Below, piece after piece: positions 51,904 through 59,198 of a DNA stretch of 64,000 bases. Source of the stretch: Stanieria sp. NIES-3757 (lineage in GTDB: Bacteria; Cyanobacteriota; Cyanobacteriia; Cyanobacteriales; Xenococcaceae); contig AP017375.1 in assembly GCA_002355455.1 (NCBI GenBank), positions 4,207,640 to 4,271,639 of the forward strand, read 5' to 3'. Below the pieces are notes generated by a model, which ran no database searches, had not been told where the DNA came from, and worked only from the letters and a program-made list of their open reading frames with translations. The translations under genes and the position numbers were made by a program. Numbering within the stretch: the first letter of the stretch is position 1; each line of letters begins with the position of its first letter.

Positions 51904-52098
51904 ATGAATGCAAAAGAATCTCTGGTTCAAGAGATAGAACAAATTCCTGAATCACTTTTACCAGAAATACTAAACTTTATTCAGTTTCTCAAATATAAAC
52001 ATCAACAAGAACAACGAAAAACTGCTTTACTTAGCGAGTCAATATTAGCTAAAGATTGGTTAACTCCAGAGGAAGATGAGGCGTGGCAGCATTTATAA
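51904..52098 (+). CDS. DUF2281/VapB-like antitoxin
   Basis: A 64-residue protein. The N-terminal helix-rich segment ESLVQEIEQIPESLLPEILN and FIQFLKYKHQQEQ matches DUF2281-type antitoxins common in cyanobacteria. The acidic tail DWLTPEEDEAWQHL should wrap the toxin. It overlaps the MazF gene by 16 bp, the usual antitoxin-first order. Expect autorepression by the complex; no operator could be picked out with confidence in the 225-bp upstream spacer. Confidence 0.85.
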   Translation: MNAKESLVQEIEQIPESLLPEILNFIQFLKYKHQQEQRKTALLSESILAKDWLTPEEDEAWQHL

Positions 52099-52412
52099 AG
52101 GGAGATGTAGTAATTGTTCCTTTCCCTTTCTCCGATCTAAGCCAAGCTAAACGCCGTCCAGCTTTAGTTATTGCAACCTTAACAGGAGATGATTTAATTC
52201 TTTGTCAGATTACTAGTCAAGCAGTGACAGATAGTTATGCTGTAGCAGTTACTAACAATGATTTTACAACTGGCGGACTAAATCAAAACAGCAATATTCG
52301 TCCTAACCGATTATTTACTGCCGATAGAGGACTAATTCTTTATAAAGCAGGACAATTGAAAGCAAATAAGTTAAAGGAAGTAATTGACAAGATTATTGAT
52401 ATTTTGCAATAA
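52083..52412 (+). CDS. MazF/PemK-family mRNA endoribonuclease toxin
   Basis: A 109-residue toxin. The MazF signature is clear: FIKGDVVIVPFPFSDLSQAK, RRPALVIATLTGDDLILCQI, and the SNIRPNRLFTADRG stretch near the S1-like strand. These toxins cut mRNA at short sites and stop growth. The start is GTG at 52083, overlapping the antitoxin, which couples translation. The pairing of a MazF-type toxin with a DUF2281 antitoxin is common in cyanobacteria and differs from the classical MazE. Confidence 0.9.
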   Translation: MAAFIKGDVVIVPFPFSDLSQAKRRPALVIATLTGDDLILCQITSQAVTDSYAVAVTNNDFTTGGLNQNSNIRPNRLFTADRGLILYKAGQLKANKLKEVIDKIIDILQ

Positions 52413-52718
52413 AGTTTTGGAAAATGAAGTGTATGCGCTCGCTTTTCTACTGATAAACTTCTCGTTATTCTCTTCGTCTATTGGAAGTCTAGGTTAAAAG
52501 GCATTAATAAATTCTAATCACATAAGCGATCGCGTATGCGCCAGCGAAGCTGACCGCGAACTCAGAGAGCGAACCTCTCACAAAGTTCCTCGGCTACGCC
52601 GAGATCGCAGCTAGAGCTAATAGATTCAACATTTGCAATCTTAAGTCTCTCAGCAAAATTCTAGTCGATCGCAGATTTTGTTGTTATCCTAATCTTGCCT
52701 AGTCGCTAATTTAAGTAT
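52413..52718. repeat. Intergenic region with composite HIP1-rich repeat
   Basis: The region is about 306 bp, and 52526-52609 is a GC-rich repeat: GCGATCGCGTATGCGCCAGC, GAGAGCGAACCTCTCACAAA and CCTCGGCTACGCCGAG. Its GAGCGAACCTCTC core also occurs inside glpQ (15365-15377). The remainder has no visible gene. Confidence 0.65.
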
Positions 52719-55133
52719 ATGTCAGCCAACCAAACATCTTTGACTCAAATTCCTGATTGTGCTTGGAAACGTCCTCTCGGTAAAGGATGGGAAAAACCTT
52801 ACACGGTTCGTTATGCAAGTAATTTGGATGATGGTGCTTGGCATGGAATGCCTTTAGGTGGTTTTGGAGCGGGTTGTATCGGTCGTTCCCACCGAGGCGA
52901 TTTTAATCTCTGGCATCTGGATGGAGGCGAACACGTTTTTCGTTCTCTTCCCGCTTGTCAGTTTAGTGTTTTTGAACAGTCAGAAACTGGTACTCAAGCT
53001 TATGCTCTCTGTACCGAACCTCCTGAAGATGGAACTTTATCTCGTTGGCAATGGTATCCCAAAGAACAAGGAAACTATCACGCTCTTTATCCTCGCAGTT
53101 GGTTTGAATATCAGGATGTTTTTCAATCTCAATTGACTTGCGAACAATTTTCTCCGATTTGGGCAGAAAATTATCAAGAAAGTAGTTATCCTGTAGCCAT
53201 TTTTAACTGGAATGTTCATAATCCCACAGATAAACCGATTACGCTTAGTATTATGCTGACTTGGCAAAATACGGTTGGTTGGTTTACCAATGCGATTAAA
53301 TCACCCACTGTCAAAGTGAGGGATGATGGTAGTCCAGTTTATGAATATCAACCCAAATGGGGAGATAGTACGGGAAACTTTAATCAATGGATTCAAGATA
53401 ATTATCGCGTTGGTTGTCTACTCAATCGCATCCAACCCCATGCAGAAATTCAAGAAGGAGAAGGACAAATTGCGATCGCGACTGTGACTAATCCAACTTT
53501 AGAAGTATTTTATCTCAGTCGTTGGAATCCTAATAGTGATGGTGCAGAAGTTTGGGATTATTTTGCAGGAGATGGTTCATTACCAGATAGGGAAGATGAA
53601 ACCCCTGCCGATCCTGGCGAACAAATTGCCTGCGCGATCGCAGTTCGTTTTACAATTAATCCAGGTAAAACTCGCCAAATACCTTTTGTTTTGGCTTGGG
53701 ATTTGCCCGTAACGGAATTTGCTGAAGGAATTAAATATTATCGTCGCTACACGGATTTTTTTGGACGTACTGGTAATAATGCTTGGAGTATTATTAGAAC
53801 TGCTTTAAAACACAGCGATTGGTGGCAAGAAAGCATCCAAGCTTGGCAGGAACCGATTTTAAAACGTCAAGATTTACCAGATTGGTTCAAAATGGCGTTA
53901 TTTAATGAATTATACTTGCTTACCCAAGGTGGTACTCTCTGGAGTGCAGCAACCGAAACCGATCCCATCGGACAATTTGGGGTGCTAGAGTGCATGGACT
54001 ATCGTTGGTATGAAAGTCTTGACGTGCGCTTGTATGGTTCGTTTGGTTTGATGATGTTATGGTCAAAGCTGGATAAGTCTATTTTAGAAGCTTTTGCTAG
54101 GGCAATTCCTCAAGGAGATGATACCCCTCGTATCATTGGTTATAATAGGGCGCAAGCGATTCGTAAAGCAGCAGGTGCAACTCCTCATGATCTCGGCGCA
54201 CCAAACGAACATCCTTGGAAAGCTAGTAACTACACTTCCTATCAAGATTGCAATCTCTGGAAAGATTTACCAAGTGATTTTGTCTTACAAGTCTATCGAG
54301 ATTACGTGCTGACGGGAGCAAAAGACAACGAGTTTCTTTGGGAATGTTGGGATAGTATTGTTTGCACTCTGGCATATCTCAAAGAATTCGATCTCGACGG
54401 GGATGGCATTCCTGAAAACTCTGGCGCACCAGATCAAACCTTTGATGATTGGAGACTACAAGGAATTAGTGCTTATTGTGGTGGTTTGTGGATAGCTGCT
54501 TTAGAAGCTGCGATCGCAATTGGCAAGATTTTAATTGCACATCCTCCCATGAATCCCAATTTACAACCTCAAGATTATCCCCAAGGAATTGAAGAAGTAA
54601 TTAATAATTATCAAGCATGGTTGCAACAAGCGCGATCGCTTTATCATGATACTTTGTGGAATGGTGAGTATTACCGTCTTGATAGCAAGAGTAATTCTGA
54701 TGTAGTGATGGCGGATCAACTTTGTGGTCAATTTTACGCCAGATTGTTGGGTTTACCTGATGTAGTTGAAGAACAATATACCAAGTCTGCTTTGAAGAAA
54801 GTTTATGATGCTTGTTTCCTGAAGTTTCATGACGGAAAATATGGCGCAGCAAATGGAGTTTTACCCGATGGTAGTCCAGTAAATCCTAATGATACTCATC
54901 CCTTGGAAGTATGGACGGGAATTAATTTTGGTTTAGCTGCTTTTATGTTGCAAATGGGAATGAAAACAGAGGCATTTCAACTAACAGAAACTGTTGTCAA
55001 ACAAGTCTATGAAAATGGTTTACAATTTCGTACTCCTGAAGCAATTACTGCGGTTGGTACTTTCCGCGCTAGTCATTATTTAAGAGCAATGGCGATTTGG
55101 GGAATTTATGGAATTTTAGTTGATTGGAAGTAA
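52719..55133 (+). CDS. GH116 family beta-glucosidase (GBA2-like)
   Basis: An 804-residue glycoside hydrolase resembling non-lysosomal glucosylceramidase (GBA2). An N-terminal beta-sandwich (WHGMPLGGFGAGCIGRSHRG) leads to an (alpha/alpha)6 barrel. The candidate nucleophile is Glu432 in YRWYESLDVRLYGS, and the acid/base lies in GIPENSGAPDQTFDDW (560-578 region). There is no signal peptide, so it is cytoplasmic. Bacterial GH116 enzymes act on aryl- and alkyl-glucosides. In a cyanobacterium possible substrates are glucosylated lipids or glucosylglycerate-type solutes. It stands alone, flanked by repeats. Confidence 0.92.
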   Translation: MSANQTSLTQIPDCAWKRPLGKGWEKPYTVRYASNLDDGAWHGMPLGGFGAGCIGRSHRGDFNLWHLDGGEHVFRSLPACQFSVFEQSETGTQAYALCTEPPEDGTLSRWQWYPKEQGNYHALYPRSWFEYQDVFQSQLTCEQFSPIWAENYQESSYPVAIFNWNVHNPTDKPITLSIMLTWQNTVGWFTNAIKSPTVKVRDDGSPVYEYQPKWGDSTGNFNQWIQDNYRVGCLLNRIQPHAEIQEGEGQIAIATVTNPTLEVFYLSRWNPNSDGAEVWDYFAGDGSLPDREDETPADPGEQIACAIAVRFTINPGKTRQIPFVLAWDLPVTEFAEGIKYYRRYTDFFGRTGNNAWSIIRTALKHSDWWQESIQAWQEPILKRQDLPDWFKMALFNELYLLTQGGTLWSAATETDPIGQFGVLECMDYRWYESLDVRLYGSFGLMMLWSKLDKSILEAFARAIPQGDDTPRIIGYNRAQAIRKAAGATPHDLGAPNEHPWKASNYTSYQDCNLWKDLPSDFVLQVYRDYVLTGAKDNEFLWECWDSIVCTLAYLKEFDLDGDGIPENSGAPDQTFDDWRLQGISAYCGGLWIAALEAAIAIGKILIAHPPMNPNLQPQDYPQGIEEVINNYQAWLQQARSLYHDTLWNGEYYRLDSKSNSDVVMADQLCGQFYARLLGLPDVVEEQYTKSALKKVYDACFLKFHDGKYGAANGVLPDGSPVNPNDTHPLEVWTGINFGLAAFMLQMGMKTEAFQLTETVVKQVYENGLQFRTPEAITAVGTFRASHYLRAMAIWGIYGILVDWK

Positions 55134-55197
55134 TTTAGCACAGAGCTATCTGCCTTCGGCAGCGCATTCGTGATTGCATAAGAACAAGTTAGAAGTG

Positions 55198-55225
55198 GTA
55201 GGGGCGAACAGTGGTTCGCCTTTAC
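55198..55225. repeat. Palindromic repeat (GTAGGGGCGAAC type)
   Basis: GTAGGGGCGAAC faces GTTCGCCTTTAC with one mismatch. It is a member of the family at 11276-11303. A TGCCTTCGGCA hairpin lies just left of it at 55150-55161. Confidence 0.7.
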
Positions 55226-55245
55226 AGAGTTCAGAAGAAATATAA

Positions 55246-55884
55246 TTAAACCATGTAAAAATCAAAGTTTAGTTTAATAAATTCAATAATTTGTTTATGA
55301 ACTGTTTCTATAGATTTAGTTCCATCAATTACTAATAACTTATCTTGATAGTCAGAAAAAATTTTTTGATAACTAGCTCTAACTTGAGTTAGTTTATTTT
55401 CTGTTTCATAGATTTCCTGTAAAGAACGTTCTTGCAATCTTTCCAAAGAAACTTTAATAGGTAAATCAATATAAATAACTAAATCTGGATTAGGAAACTT
55501 ACAATTTAATCTACTAACAAATTCAAATTGTTCTGGAGTTTGAGAATTATAAACAAGAGAAGAAAAATAATATCTAGTACTAATAACGTGAAATCCTTGT
55601 TCGATTAATTTGAAAACACCATCGATTTCATTGTATAAATGATCGTGACGATCAGCAGCAAATAAATATGCCATTTGCTCATCAAACAATCTGCGATCGC
55701 TTGTAAAAAAGATTCGTTTTTTTAAAGTATCTCTAATTAAGTTACCAATTGGACCAGCAGAAGGTTCAGGACTAATGACTGCTTTGTCTCCTTGATTTTG
55801 AAAATATTTTTTTAAAAGTTCTGCTTGAGTAGAAGTACCAGAACCATCTATTCCTTCTAAAACAATGAATAGTTGATTATTCAT
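55246..55884 (-). CDS. tmk: dTMP kinase with variant P-loop
   Basis: Phosphorylates dTMP to dTDP. The 212-residue protein has the family motifs FIVLEGIDGSGTSTQ (P-loop), ISPEPSAGPIGNLIR, the FAADRHDH (DRX) block and ISTRYYFSSLVYN, and ends with a normal length. The P-loop Lys of GSGKSTQ is replaced by Thr17. I recall the same GSGT form in some other bacterial and viral dTMP kinases, so it may be an active subfamily rather than decay. It starts 16 bp after the stop of the oxidoreductase-like gene and is probably co-transcribed with it. Confidence 0.88.
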   Translation of the reverse strand: MNNQLFIVLEGIDGSGTSTQAELLKKYFQNQGDKAVISPEPSAGPIGNLIRDTLKKRIFFTSDRRLFDEQMAYLFAADRHDHLYNEIDGVFKLIEQGFHVISTRYYFSSLVYNSQTPEQFEFVSRLNCKFPNPDLVIYIDLPIKVSLERLQERSLQEIYETENKLTQVRASYQKIFSDYQDKLLVIDGTKSIETVHKQIIEFIKLNFDFYMV

Positions 55885-55900
55885 AAATAAATTAATTGAA

Positions 55901-57367
55901 TTATTTATATCTCCGTCGCCAATTAAACCATGTTTCTAATAGATTAAAACTTTTTTTACTACGAGCTAATTTTTGTTGATAAAAATCATTGATAGCCTGG
56001 TCAAGGATTTCACCATAACTAGGATAGACATAAGGAATATTAATTTGTAACAAGCCACAAATACTATTACGATTAAGTTTAATTTTCTTTTTGATCATAA
56101 GCGCGATCGCATTAATTAATTCTATTGCTTGATGACCAATAATTGCACAGCCAAGAATTTCTCCTTGAGGACTGACTAATAATTTTAAAAATCCTGTAGT
56201 TTCTCCTAAAATTTGAGCTTGAGTAATACTTTTAAAATATTGTTTAATTACATAAAGATTGTGACCATAAGATTGACGTGCTTGAGTTTCTGTCATTCCT
56301 ACTCTGGCTAAATTCGGTTCAGTAAAAATTGCCCAAGGAAGACCATGATAATTAACTTTAAAGCAAGAAAAAAACAAAGCATTTTTTAAAACAATTTTCG
56401 CTTCATACTGAGCAAAATTTGGTAAACTATAACCACGGATTATATCTCCACAAGCATAAATTTGATGATTAGTTGTTTGTAGATAGTTATTGACAAAAAT
56501 AATGTTTGATTGATATTGAACTCCAACTCCTGCTAAATTTAAACCATCAATATTAGGAGTTCTTTCTCCAGCAAAAATAATTTCGTCGGCTTCAATCGCA
56601 TAACTACCTGCTTGCAACCATTTTTTCCGATCAATTTTTTTTATTTGAGTAACAGGAGAATTAGTAATAATTTTTACTTGGTCTGCTTCCAACTGAGCTT
56701 GAATTAATAAAGCGACATCTAAATCCTCTTGAGGTAAAAGACGTTTTTGCTCAACAATCAAAGTAATACTTTTTCCGAGTTTTGCTAAACTGTGAACTAC
56801 TTCTAAAGTACAAAAACAATCTCCAATTACAACTAAATCTTTAGGCAAAGAATCTAAATCTTTTAGGTTAAAAAGTTCAGTTATAGTCAAAAAATCAACT
56901 TCTGCTGTTCCTGGAATTGATTTCACTACCAAATCAGAACCAGTTGCAATTAAATAAGCACTAGATTCTAACTTTCTTTGACCAACAATTAAAGCTTGTT
57001 TTGGTAATCGACAAAACTCACCTCGATCAAAAACTACATCTACTCCTAAACTTGCTAATGTAGTCAAAGATTGTTCTGCAACTAAATTTTCCTCAACTCC
57101 TTTACCCCAAAGTTTAGCTGCTAAAAGACTATTTTTAGGAACAGATAAAATCTCATCGGCAATACCAAAACGATTTTCTTGGCGTTGTTGTACCAAATAA
57201 CTAATTTGAGTCAAACTATGACGAATAAATTTTTCTGAATTAGAAAAATATCCTGTTTTATGTTGAGTTACTAAGGCAACACGGGCTTTAAGTTTAGCAG
57301 CCGTAGCAGCAGCATAAATTCCTTCCCAACTACTACCAATTACCAACAGATCGTAATCTACTGCCAT
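55901..57367 (-). CDS. Pyridine nucleotide-disulfide oxidoreductase-like protein lacking catalytic residues
   Basis: A 488-residue homologue of dihydrolipoamide dehydrogenase/mercuric reductase by overall layout: an FAD-binding N-terminus (LLVIGSSWEGIYAAATAAKL), ATGSD (141-145), the second Rossmann region (LVVIGDCFCTLEVVHSLAKL), FAD-contacting ACGDI (305-309) and a C-terminal interface. The redox pair CxxxxC is absent; the region reads TGYFSNSEKFIR. The catalytic His-Glu motif HxHPTxxE reads YVYPSYGE (Tyr446, Tyr448, Glu453). The NAD GxGxxG is degenerate (GDCFCT). It is full length and uninterrupted, so it is not a pseudogene. It probably has a non-classical role such as FAD-dependent oxidation, binding or regulation. 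Confidence 0.82.
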   Translation of the reverse strand: MAVDYDLLVIGSSWEGIYAAATAAKLKARVALVTQHKTGYFSNSEKFIRHSLTQISYLVQQRQENRFGIADEILSVPKNSLLAAKLWGKGVEENLVAEQSLTTLASLGVDVVFDRGEFCRLPKQALIVGQRKLESSAYLIATGSDLVVKSIPGTAEVDFLTITELFNLKDLDSLPKDLVVIGDCFCTLEVVHSLAKLGKSITLIVEQKRLLPQEDLDVALLIQAQLEADQVKIITNSPVTQIKKIDRKKWLQAGSYAIEADEIIFAGERTPNIDGLNLAGVGVQYQSNIIFVNNYLQTTNHQIYACGDIIRGYSLPNFAQYEAKIVLKNALFFSCFKVNYHGLPWAIFTEPNLARVGMTETQARQSYGHNLYVIKQYFKSITQAQILGETTGFLKLLVSPQGEILGCAIIGHQAIELINAIALMIKKKIKLNRNSICGLLQINIPYVYPSYGEILDQAINDFYQQKLARSKKSFNLLETWFNWRRRYK

Positions 57368-57402
57368 TATCTTTCAGGAATTAAAGGTACTAAATAAATA
57401 TC

Positions 57403-58497
57403 CTAATTAAAATTGGCAATTACCTGCTTTAAAGCTTGAATTAGATCTTGATTTTCTGCTGAAGAACGAACTGCAACCCGAAAATAGCGATCGCCAAGTT
57501 CAGGAAAACTCAAACAGTCTCTAATTAATATTTGATAATCTTTTAATAATTTTTCTTGCAATTGAGAACTGGGAATGTTTGTTTCTACCAATAAAAAATT
57601 AACGGCACTTGGTAAGGGTTGTAATTGAGGAATATTTTGTAACCCTTCAAATAATTCTGCCCTAGCAGGAGGTAACCAACGCCAAGTTTGTTGTTGAAAG
57701 TCAACATCTTGAATAATTGCCTTAGCTGCACATTCGGCTAAAATATTGACTGACCAAGGATCGCGCCAAGTTTGCCAGCGTTGTAATCTTTGAGGATGAG
57801 CGATCGCATAACCAATTCTTAAGCCAGGTAAACTGTAAAACTTAGTTAAGGAACGTAAAATAACCAAATTGGGATAATCCTTAACCAAACTAATTAAACT
57901 CTGATCCTCCTCTGGCGGTAAAAAATCCATAAATGCCTCATCAATTACCACCAAAGCAAATCGGTTTAATAAAGGTATAATTTCCTCCCTACGCCACAGT
58001 TTTCCTGTGGGGTTATGGGGATTGTTTAACAATAATCCTGATGGTTGATTGGTAGGGACGATTGGCGAATTGCCCTGATTTAACAAAACGCCCAATAAAT
58101 CCCCATCCAAAGAATCAAACAAACAACAAGAAAATACCTTGGCATCAAAAGCCAAAAGCGATCGCTTGTAATCCCCAAACGCAGGAGTAATTAAATAAGT
58201 AACAGATAGATTAGATAATTCTCGACTAGCCCAAGTCAGTAACTCTGCCGAACCATTACCAGGAAGAAGATAATCTGGCTCTATTTGATGATAATGAGCC
58301 AAAATTTCTCTTAATTCAGCATAATCTGGACTGGGATAGCTTTTTAATAAATCAAGACTCTGTTGAATTGCTGCCAGCGCACTCTGAGGAGGTCCTAGAG
58401 GATTAATACTGGCAGAAAAATCTACAATGGAAAAAGCTGGACAGCCTGCGATTGCTGCTGCCCAAGCTAAATTTCCACCATGTTGCGGTCTTGCCAA
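57403..58497 (-). CDS. cobD: Threonine-phosphate decarboxylase (cobalamin synthesis)
   Basis: A PLP enzyme giving (R)-1-amino-2-propanol phosphate for the cobalamin lower arm. It is 364 residues long. It has the CobC/CobD-specific opening HGGNLAWAAAIAGCPAFSIV and DFSASINPLGPP, the pyridoxal motifs NNPHNPTG (158-165) and VVIDEAFMDF, and the PLP lysine in SLTKFYSLPGLRIGY (Lys219). HisC is the main relative, but the opening excludes it. Residues about 141-149 (QGNSPIVPT) are encoded by a palindromic repeat (58052-58077) of the kind usually found between genes. The frame is kept. It starts 19 bp after the HU stop. Confidence 0.9.
   Translation of the reverse strand: MARPQHGGNLAWAAAIAGCPAFSIVDFSASINPLGPPQSALAAIQQSLDLLKSYPSPDYAELREILAHYHQIEPDYLLPGNGSAELLTWASRELSNLSVTYLITPAFGDYKRSLLAFDAKVFSCCLFDSLDGDLLGVLLNQGNSPIVPTNQPSGLLLNNPHNPTGKLWRREEIIPLLNRFALVVIDEAFMDFLPPEEDQSLISLVKDYPNLVILRSLTKFYSLPGLRIGYAIAHPQRLQRWQTWRDPWSVNILAECAAKAIIQDVDFQQQTWRWLPPARAELFEGLQNIPQLQPLPSAVNFLLVETNIPSSQLQEKLLKDYQILIRDCLSFPELGDRYFRVAVRSSAENQDLIQALKQVIANFN
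58052..58077. repeat. Palindromic repeat inserted in cobD
   Basis: GTAGGGACGATT followed by GGCGAATTGCCCTG is a degenerate copy of the GTAGGGGCAATTCG palindrome at 11276-11303, here inside an ORF and in frame. Confidence 0.7.
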
Positions 58498-58516
58498 AAT
58501 TTAAATAACTTTACAG

Positions 58517-58795
58517 TTATTTAGGGGAAACCATATCTTTGAACAATTTGCCAGGAGAGAAAGCGGGGACGTTAGTTTCAGGGATTGACATTTTTTCGCC
58601 AGTTTTAGGATTACGCCCTTCTCTTTCTTTGCGGTGACGACGTTCAAAAGAACCAAAACCAACCAAAGTGACTTTATCGCCCTCAGAAACAGCTTCCATG
58701 ATTGTTTCAATTGCAGCAGTTAAAACTGCATCAGCTTGTTTTTTGGTAACGGTAGCTTTTTGAGAAATGCGATCAACTAATTCACCTTTATTCAT
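58517..58795 (-). CDS. hup: HU-family DNA-binding protein
   Basis: A 92-residue histone-like protein that bends and compacts DNA as a dimer. The N-terminal helices (NKGELVDRISQKATVTKKQA), the core VTLVGFGSFERRHRKEREGR and the signature GRNPKTGEKMSIPETNVPAF with the DNA-binding arm are complete. C-terminal FSPGKLFKDMV is typical. AAAAGGAGA upstream of ATG 58793-58795 is a good ribosome site. It is read in the same direction as cobD, with a small AAATAACT/AGTTATTT hairpin at its stop codon. Confidence 0.95.
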   Translation of the reverse strand: MNKGELVDRISQKATVTKKQADAVLTAAIETIMEAVSEGDKVTLVGFGSFERRHRKEREGRNPKTGEKMSIPETNVPAFSPGKLFKDMVSPK

Positions 58796-59198
58796 ACAAA
58801 ATCTCCTTTTGATGTGTTTTTGTAGGTAATTAATTTGTGCCTGAGTTTTAATAATTCAGACTGTGACAAGAAATGAACATCTTGTATCTAGCGTCATTCT
58901 GAATCTTGTGCAGTTCCTTAGCTAAGGGCGGAGATTAGACTCCATGAAGAATTTAAAGAATCTCTTCATTAGTTTCAGATGACAGATACAAGAACCGAGG
59001 AAAATTAACCAGCCCAAATAGTAGTATCGAAGGATACAAAACCCTACAATACCCATAGGCTGTAATTTTCACTGCCTTATTCTACGCCTTACTTGTCCAA
59101 TATGGATCGCTGAAACTGTTAATTTATATAGATTTCAACAATTTTTCCAATTTCAGTAACAAAATACTTACAATTGACAAGCAATTTCTCAAGAGAAT
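58796..59198. promoter_or_regulatory. HU leader region with three consecutive small hairpins
   Basis: The region is 403 bp between pilQ and hup. It holds CCTTAGCTAAGG (58916-58927), GGAG...CTCC (58930-58943) and ATGAAGA...TCTTCAT (58944-58969) in a row. They would lie about 120-180 bases upstream of the hup start in its transcript. No ORF was seen. Confidence 0.45.

Noticed and set aside
51904-52412. Phage-defence interpretation of the MazF pair
   Set aside because: It is an ordinary chromosomal DUF2281/MazF module; no defence genes adjoin it.
58501-58710. 69-codon minus-strand ORF overlapping HU
   Set aside because: Alternative frame of the hup gene.
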